DNA from: Siphonodentalium dalli
Lineage: Eukaryota > Mollusca > Scaphopoda > Gadilida > Siphonodentaliidae
Assembly: GCA_032622095.1 (NCBI GenBank)
Contig: CP136066.1
Coordinates: 202,762,978 to 202,826,977 of the forward strand
Direction of reading: 5' to 3'
Length of the DNA stretch: 64,000 nucleotides
The notes beneath the pieces are model-generated. The model had not been told where the DNA came from. It made no database searches and was given only the letters and a program-made list of their open reading frames with translations. Below are positions 34,031-47,059 of the stretch, piece after piece. Position 1 is the stretch's first letter; each line of letters begins with the position of its first letter. The position numbers and the translations under genes are program-made.

Positions 34031-35635
34031 CTGAAGGGTTAAAATTATATCAACTTACCTTTTGTAATTGAGCTGCTAATTGCACGTGAAAGGTGTGACA
34101 CGAGTGAACGTCTTCCGTTTTCAGTGAAACTTATCTCGCTGGTGCATAGATTGCACGTTTGGGCCTAATGTACAAGTAGATATATATATATATTGATGCA
34201 TGCGTTAAGTCATGTTGACACACACTAGCATCGCATGGTAAGTACATTTTAAGTGTGATATATACATATAGAGAGTTATTCTATAGCGTGATTATGTGCT
34301 ACTTAAATGCGTTGTTCTTATTTATGTCAGTGTTTGGGTCGTTGATTGTATGCAAAGCTCACCTGACCATGCAAACTCCATACAGGGTTTACCCCCCCCC
34401 CCCTTGATGACTCGGTTAGACCGCTGCTACCGGCGACATTTCACCCACATTTGGTGGACTTCCGCAATATTAAATTATTTACTAAGCGAACAGAGCAACA
34501 CGCTGTCCTTGTTAAGCACACAACATATCGAAACAAATTTGTATACATTTTGGACCTTATGTTTGAAATGTCCCACTAAAACCGAAGAACTATATTCCGA
34601 AACGGTGTGATTCGGTTCTCCGATTAATTTATCAGCTCAAAAGTATAAACGCACGTGTACGACATTGTCACAGCTGGAACGGCAAGTCAAACACAAGAGT
34701 TCTAATTTGCTGCAATTTTGACTAGACTAGTGGCTTGCGAAAATCGTCAACAAATCTACCGCTCTGATTTTCCATTCTGTGATTATGTTTTAGTGTGGGA
34801 ATTGTTCTCAAAGCACATAGAAAATTTGACTTCGGAGCGATCGGGTTTCGCCATTTTTGCTGGAAAATCCCATGCTAAATATAGAAACACGGACTAGTAC
34901 CCAGCCGGTTACAGAGTCAGAATGGAAGAATGACTGGTGCGCTCTGGTAGAGATTGCTGCCCATGCTTGGCTTATCGAAACCGTTATATAGTCGTAACCA
35001 CGGATATGTCAAAATCCGATAGAAAGAACACAAATTGTTGTGACGTAGTACCCTATTCGTACGTCTTGTCATTCTGTTTAAACATATTTGATTTTAATAT
35101 AATATTACAAGAGGGATCGAGGCACAAGTTTTTGACAACTTATATATACATCCGCCCCTCTCTTATACTTATGTGTAAAGTGTCCACCAATGATGCAAAC
35201 ATGGAGGTATTTTTACGCAAAATAATTAATTATTCATCCGCCCAACACGCGTTGCTGCATGTTTTCCCTTCCTTGGTAGATTGACTTCCGTTTCTATATT
35301 CCATATTCTGTCTGTAGAGTTTCCAGTGCAGGGGACAATGCTAGCTATAGGGGCACTGGGGTCGTGTAGACCCGCCCCAATTTCCCCAATTTGTCCATTT
35401 TTTTGTTTGCCGAATCCGTGACTTTTTCGCCACGGTAGGGACCTTTAACGTGCGTATACAATTTTGCTCGCGGGACAGCCATTTAGCGTCGGCTCCCGGT
35501 CCGACAGTGTGCCCAGCCTAATGTCATCCCTTGTCATGACTACGAGTGGAACGGAGGAACGAAATTCACCAAGTACGTGTTTCTCAAATTTTGTCTGAGA
35601 TTCTTCTGCTTCTGGAATCGTTCTCAGAGCACTGA
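34031..35635. other. No supported gene
   Basis: Holds a C tract at about 34391-34403 and a 115-codon plus ORF from 34940 without splice context. TGGTGCGCTCTGGTAGAGAT at 34935 is also present at 21999. GAGGCACAAGTTTTTGACAA at 35119 is also present near 63957. Confidence 0.4.
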
Positions 35636-36950
35636 TCGTCGCATCGATGGTTGATTCGCGATGCCCATGCAAGGTAATGGAGATGCATCGATGGTTGATT
35701 CGCGATGCCCATGCATGGTAATGGAGATGCATCGATGGTTGATTCGTGATGCCCGTGGTAATGGGGATGCATCGATGGTTGATTCGTGATGCCCGTGGTA
35801 ATGGGGATGCATCGATGGTTGATTCGTGATGCCCGTGGTAATGGGGATGTATCGATGGTTGATTCGTGATGCCCGTGGTAATGGGGATGCATCGATGGTT
35901 CATTCGTGATGCCCGTGGTAATGGGGATGCATCGATGGTTGATTCGTGATGCCCGTGGTAATGGGGATGCATCGATGGTTGATTCGTGTTGCCCGTGGTA
36001 ATGGGGATGCATCGATGGTTGATTCGTGATGCCCGTGGTAATGGGGATGCATCGATGGTTGATTCGTGATGCCCATGCATGGTAATGGGGATGCATCGAT
36101 GGTTGATTCGTGATGCCCGTGGTAATGGGGATGCATCGATGGTTGATTCGTGATGCCCGTGGTAATGGGGATGCATCGATGGTTGATTCGTGATGCCCGT
36201 GGTAATGGGGATGCACCGATGGTTGATTCGTGATACCCGTGGTAATGGGGATGCATCGATGGTTGATTCGTGATGCCCGTGGTAATGGGGATGCATCGAT
36301 GGTTGATTCGTGTTGCCCGTGGTAATGGGGATGCATCGATGGTTGATTCGTGATGCCCGTGGTAATGGGGATGCATCGATGGTTGATTCGTGTTGCCCGT
36401 GGTAATGGGGATGCATCGATGGTTGATTCGTGTTGCCCGTGGTAATGGGGATGCATCGATGGTTGATTCGTGATGCCCGTGGTAATGGGGATGCATCGAT
36501 GGTTGATGCGTGATGCCCGTGCATGGTAATGGGGATGCACCGATGGTTGATTCGTGTTACCCGTAGTAATGGGGATGCATCGATGGTTGATTCGTGATGC
36601 CCGTGGTAATGGGGATGCATCGATGGTTGATTCGTGATTCCCGTGGTAATGGGGATGCACCGATGGTTGATTCGTGTTGCCCGTGGTAATGGGGATGCAT
36701 CGATGGTTGATTCGTGTTGCCCGTGGTAATGGGGATGCACCGATGGTTGATTCGTGTTGCCCGTGGTAATGGGGATGCATCGGTGGTTGATTCGTGATGC
36801 CCGTGGTAATGGGGATGCATCGATGGTTGATTCGCGATGCCCATGCATGGTAATGGGGATGCATCGATGGTTGATTCGTGATGCCCATGGTAATGTGGAT
36901 GCATCGATTGTTGATTCGCGATGCCCATGCGTGGTAATGGGGATGCAGAT
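35636..36950. repeat. Minisatellite, 40-bp unit (44-bp variants), about 32 copies
   Basis: The unit contains GATGCATCGATGGTTGATTC and GTGATGCCCGTGGTAATGGG. Several units read GCCCATGCATGGTA and are 4 bp longer. The minus strand has no stop in any frame of the unit, so 458- and 467-codon ORFs overlap across it. A 40-codon superperiod results because 40 is not a multiple of three. This is an artefact and not a protein. Units at the array's left edge are the most divergent (GGTAATGGAGATG). Confidence 0.95.
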
Positions 36951-37562
36951 GGCGACACAAAGTCCAACCGATACTATATCTGATTCGAACTCTCGATCGT
37001 GGCGAATGTGTAGCTCCTGCCTTTTATTTTATTATACGCGCTTGCAGCCTCGATTAGTTCATTTTGACTACGTTCGCTCAGGTTCGATTTTTTTAAACTT
37101 TAAAGTTTGACGGTCTTGTTTAACCATGGATGACAGCCAATTATCGACTGGAGTTATCAGAAAGAAGACTCAACCACAGAAGGAGACGATCGTTACCCAC
37201 AACGGACCAGTTTGAACTTTGGGTTTGATACTGTTTCCACGTGTCCACAAATGATGCTAAAATGTTAACAAAATATACTTTAAAAAAAGCTAAACTTGTT
37301 CAGAAAAATTGCCTTCTCTTTTAGACATGTTTCATGCGATTTCATTACTCAAGTCAACAGCAGGTCCGTCAATGCATGTAAGATTTCTGTTTTGAAAAAT
37401 CAAATTTCACAAGAAAAACTTACTTGTTTTTGTTGTTGAATGGGTTACTTCGCAATGCTGCAAATTTACAAAATTCACGCGAGACCATACTATTCTCGTA
37501 GGACGAACAGGCTATATCAGCACTACACTTACTAATTAGGCTACAAATTAAATCGTTTTCTA
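36951..37562. other. No supported gene; isolated 29-codon ORF
   Basis: AACCATGG at 37122-37129 opens a 29-codon frame beginning MDDSQLSTGVIRKKTQPQKE. The start context is good, but the possible donor is poor. Otherwise AT-rich. Confidence 0.35.
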
Positions 37563-37570
37563 CCCGTCAC

Positions 37571-37876
37571 CAAAGCCGTACGGGCCAGGGTGCTGGGAGG
37601 GCTGCAGTCCCCTCCCCCAACGTTTTAAAGCTCAAAATGCGGGCAATTGTCAGGCAAATTGGGTCTATTTTTGTCAAATTCGGGTAAATTGAATGGTATT
37701 TCATGGTGAAATTGTGGCAAATTACAGTATTTTTCAGTATATTTGTTATGTGTATATACAAAATATATTCTACAAAAACTGTGGTACAATCATGAGTATA
37801 TTTTTATGTGAAAAAAAATCGGTCAAAAATTCTCCCCCCCCCCCCAAAAAACAATTCGGCTGCCCATATGGCTATG
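37571..37876 (+). mobile_element. hAT-type MITE, CAAAGCCGTACGGGC
   Basis: Left terminus CAAAGCCGTACGGGC, right terminus GCCCATATGGCTATG. Flanks CCCGTCAC (37563-37570) and TCCGTCAC (37877-37884) agree at 7 of 8. The interior matches 14837-15191, including the C tract followed by AAAACAATTCGG. Confidence 0.8.
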
Positions 37877-37908
37877 TCCGTCACCGTGTATGCAACTGAT
37901 AATTGTTT

Positions 37909-38214
37909 CGTTATGAGGAAAAGTGCAAAATATACTTTTACATAAAGTGGCTGTCTAGACCGATGGTAAAGGATGCAATCAACTTTGAGAAACAGATAAT
38001 TGACGGAAACGAAGCTATCATTCACACTGTCTGGACAAAATATTTTACGCTTTAAATGGGATACATACTTAAATGGGATATGTAACAAATGGATCCAAAT
38101 TGTAATTTCGATGCTTATCTCAAATATCTGTTGAGCTGTCAATATGGACAGCTCCAGATAAAAGCGGAACATACTTATATCTTTGTACCTCATGAACACT
38201 TCTATTGGAAATAA
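37909..38214 (+). pseudogene. Coding-like remnant with two stops
   Basis: One plus-strand frame reads YIKWLSRPMVKDAINFEKQ, then IIDGNEAIIHTVWTKYF, and resumes as CNFDAYLKYLLSCQYGQLQ and FVPHEHFYWK. It has only two internal TAA in 102 codons despite AT richness. The minus strand is open over the same stretch, so either could be chance. No family named. Confidence 0.17.
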
Positions 38215-38773
38215 AAATCCCCTTCAATGATACTAAGAGTGACACTATATACCCACGAAATAGCGAAATTAGATACGGTGGGAAATACTAAATGTTTGTA
38301 TTGAGGAAAAATTGGGCCGTTTTCTAAGTTCAAGAATGTGTCTAACTCCGGTGAAAATCAATCGATGAAACACATCGTAGGGGTGTAATCTTTCACTTAT
38401 ATTGGGCTCACATTATACCAAAAGATATTGAAATTAAAATGTTGGTATTTGAATAATAATGCTTAATGTGTGGAAAATAACTTCTTCGTCCATGTCCAAT
38501 AACTCTGGACTACAATCACTGATTGTCCATACCTGGAGAGATATTTAGCAACAAATATATTACCATACGACTGACATAATATCCTGTTAATATGAACACG
38601 TTATCGCTGTTTAACTGCTATTTAACTACATATGCTTCACTCAATAATGGCCCAACATTGATCCAGATCGATGCATATGCTAGGTGTTTAACTGCTTATA
38701 CATTAGTGATCCGAAGCCAGCTATTCTATAATCAAGATTTTTTTTCTATAGCAGAATTTAAAAATAGTAAGTG
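38215..38773. other. No supported feature
   Basis: AT-rich with faint similarity to 2970-3120 (AACTCYGGTRAAAATYAAT). No gene. Confidence 0.35.
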
Positions 38774-38863
38774 AGCGGATTTCCCCCACCACTAAAACTG
38801 GCAATGCCGTGATGTGGCCTTAGTTGCTGAAAGTGACATTAAACCCCAATCAATCAATCAATG
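38774..38863 (+). mobile_element. 5'-truncated SINE tail
   Basis: CCACCACTAAAACTGGCAAT, GGCCTTAGTTGCTGAAAG and CCCCAATCAATCAATCAAT match the 3' half of the SINE at 24202-24518, in the opposite orientation. The tRNA-like head is absent. Confidence 0.85.
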
Positions 38864-38929
38864 TATATGGAAGACATTCAAAGTCATCTTTCTTTGTCAT
38901 ATTTGTAATCATGCTTTGGTAGATAGCGA

Positions 38930-40260
38930 CGGTTTTACCTGCAGCGTGTATCGACGTGAGCCGATCGGACTAGAATATAGTAATCCACATCATGAAACGA
39001 CCAAGTCTGGATTTAGTGTGTCTTCCATTTGCAGAACAAGGTCCTCAGAGAGTGAATTTAGTGATGCTATCCCGCACAGCGGGTTAGCACCACCAAATTC
39101 ACCCTCTGATACCTCATTCTGCTTAGGCCTCAACTGCTATGGGAGACCTATAGGATCATATTGAAGTTCCCCAGTTGAAGATGGTGATGTTCGCCCATTT
39201 ATATATAGTCACATTGATTATGCAATTTATCTTCTGCAAATTAGGGGATAAAGAAACTTTCCATGCAGAAGGGATAAAAGTAACTAAAAAAATGTTAATT
39301 AGAACTATAGATACTTCCCAGAAAATGAGGTTAAGGCAGAATGAGGTACCCAGAGGGTGAATTTGGTGCTTGGAAACGACGCAACAATTTGTAACCATGC
39401 TTTGATACATAGCGACGGTTTTTCCTGCAGCGTATCGACGTGAATCGATCCGACTAGAATGTAGTAATCCACATCATGAAACGACGGAACAATAGTGTGT
39501 CTGTCATTTGCAGAATGAGGTCCATACAGGGTGAATTTAGTGATGCTATCCCGCACAGCGGGCTAGCATCACCAAATTCACCCTCTGGTACCTCATTCTG
39601 CTTAGGCCTCATCTTTTGGGATGTATATAGTCTCAAATCAACATTGTTTTAATTACTTTTTCTCTTCTGTGACGTTTATATATCCCTAATTTACGGAATA
39701 TAAAATGCATAATCGAGGTAACTAATGGGTGAACACCACCGACTTCTTCTGGGAACTTCAATCTTATCCTAGGTCCCACATAGCAGTTGAGTCCTGAGCA
39801 GAATGCGATCCCCAGTTGAAGTTGGTGATGTTCACCCATTAGTCGATTATGCATTTTATCTTATGCAAATTAGGGGATATAGAAACTTCACAGAATAGTA
39901 AAATTAACTAAAAACAGTTTTAATTTGAGACTACAGATACTTCCAAGAAGATGAGGCCTATAGCAGAATGAGGTCCCCCATTTTGCAGCCTTGGGAACGA
40001 CGCAACAATAGTGCAGTTTGAAATACAAACTAACCATGTTTTGATACATAGCGAGTTAGCGACGGTTTTTTCCTGCAGCCCATCGACGCGAATCGATCCG
40101 ACTAGAATGTAGTAATCCACATCATGAAACGACGTAACAATAGTCCAGTTTGATATACAAACGAGCAATGTGTGCTTATTTCCACCAAGCTTTAGAAATC
40201 GTCGATTATATCGCAAATCCATGAGTTGGAGGATACAACGAAGGGAGAACTCATTGTACA
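38930..40260. mobile_element. Cluster of CCTCATTCTGC hairpin elements
   Basis: Hairpins at about 39032-39122 and 39511-39603 have arms GAATGAGGTCC...GGGTGAATTTAGTGATGCTA and TAGCATCACCAAATTCACCC...CCTCATTCTGC around a CCCGCACAGCGGG loop. Longer outer arms repeat GTTGAAGATGGTGATGTTCG and its inverse. Fragments of the same modules recur to 40260 and in a second cluster at 55957-57110. Confidence 0.7.
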
Positions 40261-40525
40261 ACGCGGTCCGTGTTTACACATTTAACAAAATAAATATTTG
40301 ACATGACTCAAATAAAATTAATAAAATGAATTATACATATCGATGAATACAACGCTTTATAGTGATTCATTCGAAAGCTGTAGGCAATCTTCGCGTTCCA
40401 AGCGCGGTCACTGTTGTGCCCAGGAGTGTAAGATATAAAACTGTGTATGAGACAAGTATGGGCAATCTTTGAAAGTTCTCCATATTTATGAGGTTGATAA
40501 TGCATTGTCGTTGATATTCTACAAC

Positions 40526-40842
40526 CAGGGACGTGGCTCGAGGGGTATACACCTTTAAATTTCTAACTTCACTACCCCTTAACTCAGACCAAACTCCCAT
40601 GCAGGTTCCCAGAATTCCATTCCCCCACCCCAATTGGTTGGAACTTTCAAACTGGTATCTCTAACTTTCCAACTGTTGGAAATTTTCAACCTCGAAAATT
40701 TCCAATGGCCTTTTCAGACCAATATTTTGACAAGTAGTATTTGTCTAAAACAACAAATTCCCCCACTAATTGTGTAGCAAATGAAATAATGGATGAGATC
40801 ATTTTCAACCTATAGGTGGTGTAAAATTTATCCACATCCCTG
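40526..40842 (+). mobile_element. hAT-type MITE abutting the 76-bp satellite
   Basis: CAGGGACGTGGCTCGAGGGG ... TATCCACATCCCTG. Flanks TCTACAAC (40518-40525) and TCTACAAT (40843-40850) match 7 of 8. The satellite begins within a few bases of the right flank. Confidence 0.85.
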
Positions 40843-40850
40843 TCTACAAT

Positions 40851-43800
40851 AAACGGTGCTGTATTATTACTTCCATCGTATCTTCGTTGTGGTAATACTG
40901 TATTATACACCTCGGTCTGACATTTTAAACAGTGCTGTATTCTTACTTCCATCGTATCTTCGTTGTGGTAATACTGTATTATACACCTCGGTCTGACATT
41001 TTAAACAGTGATGTATTATTACTTCCATCGTATCTTCGTTGTGGTAATACTGTATTATACACCTCGGTCTGACATTTTAAACAGTGATGTATTCTTACTT
41101 CCATCGTATCTTCGTTGTGGTAATACTGTATTATACACCTCGGTCTGACATTTTAAACAGTGCTGTATTCTTACTTCCATCGTATCTTCGTTGTGGTAAT
41201 ACTGTATTATACACCTCGGTCTGACATTTTAAACAGTGATGTATTCTTACTTCCATCGTATCTTCGTTGTGGTAATACTGTATTATACACCTCGGTCTGA
41301 CATTTTAAACAGTGCTGTATTCTTACTTCCATCGTATCTTCGTTGTGGTAATACTGTATTATACACCTCGGTCTGACATTTTAAACAGTGCTGTATTCTT
41401 ACTTCCATCGTATCTTCGTTGTGGTAATACTGTATTATACACCTCGGTCTGACATATTAAACAGTGCTGTATTCTTACTTCCATCGTATCTTCGTTGTGG
41501 TAATACTGTATTATACACCTCGGTCTGACATTTTAAACAGTGCTGTATTCTTACTTCCATCGTATCTTCGTTTCGTTGTGGTAATACTGTATTATACACC
41601 TCGGTCTGACATTTTAAACAGTGCTGTATTCTTACTTCCATCGTATCTTCGTTGTGGTAATACTGTATTATACACCTCGGTCTGACATTTTAAACAGTGC
41701 TGTATTCTTACTTCCATCGTATCTTCGTTGTGGTAATACTGTATTATACACCTCGGTCTGACATTTTAAACAGTGGTGTATTCTTACTTCCATCGTATCT
41801 TCGTTGTGGTAATACTGTATTATACACCTCGGTCTGACATTTTAAACAGTGCTGTATTCTTACTTCCATCGTATCTTCGTTGTGGTAATACTGTATTATA
41901 CACCTCGGTCTGACATTTTAAACAGTGCTGTATTCTTACTTCCATCGTATCTTCGTTGTGGTAATACTGTATTATACACCTCGGTCTGACATTTTAAACA
42001 GTGATGTATTCTTACTTCCATCGTATCTTCGTTGTGGTAATACTGTATTATACACCTCGGTCTGACATTTTAAACAGTGCTGTATTCTTACTTCCACCGT
42101 ATCTTCGTTGTGGTAATACTGTATTATACACCTCGGTCTGACATTTTAAACAGTGCTGTATTCTTACTTCCATCGTATCTTCGTTGTGGTAATACTGTAT
42201 TATACACCTCGGTCTGACATTTTAAACAGTGCTGTATTCTTACTTCCATCGTATCTTCGTTGTGGTAATACTGTATTATACACCTCGGTCTGACATTTTA
42301 AACAGTGCTGTATTCTTACTTCCATCGTATCTTCGTTGTGGTAATACTGTATTATACACCTCGGTCTGACATTTTAAACAGTGATGTATTCTTACTTCCA
42401 TCGTATCTTCGTTGTGGTAATACTGTATTATACACCTCGGTCTGACATTTTAAACAGTGCTGTATTCTTACTTCCACCGTATCTTCGTTGTGGTAATACT
42501 GTATTATACACATCGGTCTGACATTTTAAACAGTGATGTATTCTTACTTCCATCGTATCTTCGTTGTGGTAATACTGTATTATACACCTCGGTCTGACAT
42601 TTTAAACAGTGCTGTATTCTTACTTCCATCGTATCTTCGTTGTGGTAATACTGTATTATACACCTCGGTCTGACATTTTAAACAGTGATGTATTCTTACT
42701 TCCACCGTATCTTCGTTGTGGTAATACTGTATTATACACCTCGGTCTGACATTTTAAACAGTGCTGTATTCTTACTTCCATCGTATCTTCGTTGTGGTAA
42801 TACTGTATTATACACCTCGGTCTGACATTTTAAACAGTGCTGTATTCTTACTTCCATCGTATCTTCGTTGTTGTAATACTGTATTATACACCTCGGTCTG
42901 ACATTTTAAACAGTGGGGTATTCTTACTTCCATCGTATCTTCGTTGTGGTAATACTGTATTATACACCTCGGTCTGACATTTTAAACAGTGATGTATTCT
43001 TACTTCCATCGTATCTTCGTTGTGGTAATACTGTATTATACACCTCGGTCTGACATTTTAAACAGTGCTGTATTCTTACTTCCATCGTATCTTCGTTGTG
43101 GTAATACTGTATTATACACCTCGGTCTGACATTTTAAACAGTGATGTATTCTTACTTCCATCGTATCTTCGTTGTGGTAATACTGTATTATACACCTCGG
43201 TCTGACATTTTAAACAGTGATGTATTCTTACTTCCATCGTATCTTCGTTGTGGTAATACTGTATTATACACCTCGGTCTGACATTTTAAACAGTGATGTA
43301 TTCTTACTTCCATCGTATCTTCGTTGTGGTAATACTGTATTATACACCTCGGTCTGACATTTTAAACAGTGCTGTATTCTTACTTCCATCGTATCTTCGT
43401 TGTGGTAATACTGTATTATACACCTCGGTCTGACATTTTAAACAGTGCTGTATTCTTACTTCCATCGTATCTTCGTTGTGGTAATACTGTATTATACACC
43501 TCGGTCTGACATTTTAAACAGTGATGTATTCTTACTTTCATCGTATCTTCGTTGTGGTAATACTGTATTATACACCTCGGTCTGACATTTTAAACAGTGA
43601 TGTATTCTTACTTCCATCGTATCTTCGTTGTGGTAATACTGTGTTATACACCTCGGTCTGACATTTTAAACAGTGCTGTATTCTTACTTCCATCGTATCT
43701 TCGTTGTGGTAATACTGTATTATACACCTCGGTCTGACATTTTAAACAGTGCTGTATTCTTACTTCCATCGTATCTTCGTTGTGGTAATACTGTATTATA

Positions 43801-45567
43801 CACCTCGGTCTGACATTTTAAACAGTGCTGTATTCTTACTTCCATCGTATCTTCGTTGTGGTAATACTGTATTATACACCTCGGTCTGACATTTTAAACA
43901 GTGCTGTATTCTTACTTCCATCGTATCTTCGTTGTGGTAATACTGTATTATACACCTCGGTCTGACATTTTAAACAGTGATGTATTCTTACTTCCATCGT
44001 ATCTTCGTTGTGGTAATACTGTATTATACACCTCGGTCTGACATTTTAAACAGTGCTGTATTCTTACTTCCATCGTATCTTCGTTGTGGTAATACTGTAT
44101 TATACACCTCGGTCTGACATTTTAAACAGTGCTGTATTCTTACTTCCATCGTATCTTCGTTGTGGTAATACTGTATTATACACCTCGGTCTGACATTTTA
44201 AACAGTGATGTATTCTTACTTCCATCGTATCTTCGTTGTGGTAATACTGTATTATACACCTCGGTCTGACATTTTAAACAGTGATGTATTCTTACTTCCA
44301 TCGTATCTTCGTTGTGGTAATACTGTATTATACACCTCGGTCTGACATTTTAAACAGTGCTGTATTCTTACTTCCATCGTATCTTCGTTGTGGTAATACT
44401 GTATTATACACCTCGGTCTGACATTTTAAACAGTGCTGTATTCTTACTTCCATCGTATCTTCGTTGTGGTAATACTGTATTATACACCTCGGTCTGACAT
44501 TTTAAACAGTGATGTATTCTTACTTCCATCGTATCTTCGTTGTGGTAATACTGTATTATACACCTCGGTCTGACATTTTAAACAGTGATTTATTCTTACT
44601 TCCATCGTATCTTCGTTGTGGTAATACTGTATTATACACCTCGGTCTGACATTTTAAACAGTGCTGTATTCTTACTTCCATCGTATCTTCGTTGTGGTAA
44701 TACTGTATTATACACCTCGGTCTGACATTTTAAACAGTGCTGTATTCTTACTTCCATCGTATCTTCGTTGTGGTAATACTGTATTATACACCTCGGTATG
44801 ACATTTTAAACAGTGCTGTATTCTTACTTCCATCGTATCTTCGTTGTGGCAATACTGTATTATACACCTCGGTCTGACATTTTAAACAGTGCTGTATTCT
44901 TACTTCCATCGTATCTTCGTTGTGGTAATACTGTATTATACACCTCGGTCTGACATTTTAAACAGTGATGTATTCTTACTTCCATCGTATCTTCGTTGTG
45001 GTAATACTGTATTATACACCTCGGTCTGACATTTTAAACAGTGATGTATTCTTACTTCCATCGTATCTTCGTTGTGGTAATACTGTATTATACACCTCGG
45101 TCTGACATTTTAAACAGTGCTGTATTCTTACTTCCATCGTATCTTCGTTGTGGTAATACTGTATTATACACCTCGGTCTGACATTTTAAACAGTGCTGTA
45201 TTCTTACTTCCATCGTATCTTCGTTGTGGTAATACTGTATTATACACCTCGGTCTGACATTTTAAACAGTGATGTATTCTTACTTCCATCGTATCTTCGT
45301 TGTGGTAATACTGTATTATACACCTCGGTCTGACATTTTAAACAGTGATGTATTCTTACTTCCATCGTATCTTCGTTGTGGTAATACTGTATTATACACC
45401 TCGGTCTGACATTTTAAACAGTGATGTATTCTTACTTCCATCGTATCTTCGTTGTGGTAATACTGTATTATACACCTCGGTCTGACATTTTAAACAGTGC
45501 TGTATTCTTACTTCCATCGTATCTTCGTTGTGGTAATACTGTATTATACACCTCGGTCTGACATTTT
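40851..45567. repeat. Satellite array, 76-bp unit, about 62 copies
   Basis: The unit is phased from CAGTG(C/A)TGTATTCTTAC, contains the dyad TAATACTGTATTA, then CACCTCGGTCTGACATTTTA. Units are nearly identical. The chief variant is C or A at position 6, and one unit (about 41568) has 5 extra bases. From about 43.7 kb the C/A state runs mostly CCAA CCAA, implying a roughly 304-bp higher-order unit. Short ORFs at 41435-41685 arise from the 5-bp insertion. Confidence 0.97.
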
Positions 45568-46325
45568 TAGTGGAGTTATCCAGCTTTTTTTTTAATTATA
45601 AAGTGTTCGTAACATGCATACTTTTGTCCGAGCTTGTACGCTTTTGTTTCCTGGTAAATTAGTTGAACTTGCTTCCCTGTGTGTGCAAAATATTAACCGC
45701 AAGAAACTCCTTCTTGGAGATACTACCCTGAATAGTACACAATACCGGAACATATTTAGGGCTGTTCAATTATACATAACCTCGACATCGCGGTTTAAAC
45801 TTTAATTAAACTTTAATTAAATACCTTAATGTGCAAACCTCTGTCGCAAGCGAGACATGTTGTATTATCACTACATAGAACGCGAAAATTCACCTGAACC
45901 ATCAACCCACGAGACGACCCCCCCCCCCCCCCCATAAAGTGAAATATCCACCACTATGGTCACACTCAAGATTATATCATATATCGTTATAAGTGAAACG
46001 ATGTTATACATATGAATTATCATGTTTGTGTGTAATTGTATTTTATGTTCATTTTGTGTAATACAATTATGTGGGGGGAGAGACCCTTTGTAAGTTGCAA
46101 AACTTGTGTCTCAATCCCGTTGCGTTATTATGCAATAAAATATGTTTACACTAATTAGTTTTAAAACTTGGCATATATATTTACCACCATGGGAATCTGT
46201 GCACCTGTAATTGTGAGTTTAGTCAGAATCATTTAACATTTTTTTTTTTTAGAAATACAATTGTGTCAGAATGGCAACCATTAATGTAACCAATTGCACT
46301 GAGGGTGTATCCTGCCTGAATATAT
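45568..46325. other. No supported gene; C tract
   Basis: C tract at about 45918-45933 following a DNA segment without repeats. A 63-codon ORF at 45614 lacks support. Confidence 0.4.
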
Positions 46326-46725
46326 TGTTGACTAAAATGTCTTCTCAACAGGTTGAGTGATAATTTGTTGAGCGGTTTATATTCAGCGGTTGAGTAACGA
46401 GCACTCAACAATGACAACTCAGGATATCTGCTTCGCGGATTTAATCAACACATAATGGTTGGCATTCCCGATATTCGGTCGTTGATTCGGGATATAATCC
46501 AGTTCAGTTTCGAGAATTCTTCCAACAAATATTCCTTGCCAACTCCTTTTCTTAACTCCTTTTCTTAATTAAGAGAGCCATTTCACTTTCAGTGTTGAGT
46601 AACCAATTTACTCAATTCGTTGAGTAGAAATAGTTTACTCAAAACCTTAGTCAATGTAGCTCGGTGCTATACTTATACACTCCGGTTGAGTAATTGCTGA
46701 GTAAAATTTAAGTCAACAAGATTTC
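46326..46725. repeat. Cluster of GTTGAGTAA motifs
   Basis: GTTGAGTAA or its inverse TTACTCAAC occurs repeatedly at irregular spacing, e.g. CGGTTGAGTAACGAG, GTGTTGAGTAACC, CCGGTTGAGTAATTG. Related TTGTTGAG, TGTTGAG and TTTACTCAA words intersperse. Not a regular array. Confidence 0.6.
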
Positions 46726-46810
46726 CAGTGTGGTCCCACTGGGACGGTTTTAACTTTGGTATTTTTGTTTCTTCGTCCATGTCCTTTGTTAGGTTCAGTT
46801 CCAATAATTT

Positions 46811-46955
46811 CGTCGTAGAAAAGGATATGGGTCAATTATATGAACGGAAACAAGCATATAGAATACATCTGTAACACAGATAACTACATGCGAAGTAAAA
46901 ACTCTTTAGTTCCACATGTAGCGATGTCACTGATATTTGCCTGTAAATAGTATGA
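46811..46955 (+). repeat. Direct duplication, copy A
   Basis: TCGTCGTAGAAAAGG through AAGCATATAGAATACATCTG and CTTTAGTTCCACATGTAGCG, repeated 249 bp downstream. An inverted fragment (TGCAAACTTGCC, CGAAATGCCTGCA) lies at 47368-47402. Confidence 0.85.
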
Positions 46956-47059
46956 TGGAATGCCTGAAAACATATACCGTGCAAACTTGCCAACGTATGA
47001 ACGTACCATAAGCCGTTCATTCACTTGCAATATTGCATGATATGGTTTGCAGGCATTTC

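Noticed and set aside
34937-35284. 115-codon plus-strand ORF
   Set aside because: Starts inside a repeated word (GTGCGCTCTGGTAGAGAT) and has no homology I recognise or exon borders.
35445-36960. 467- and 458-codon minus-strand ORFs as a repetitive His/Pro/Ser/Thr protein
   Set aside because: They overlap in different frames through a 40-bp minisatellite that has no stops; no start context, splice sites or unique domain supports translation.
37804-38199. 131-codon minus-strand ORF
   Set aside because: Its C-terminal part lies in the hAT MITE and its poly-C tract; composition is Ile/Phe/Leu-rich like chance AT-driven frames.
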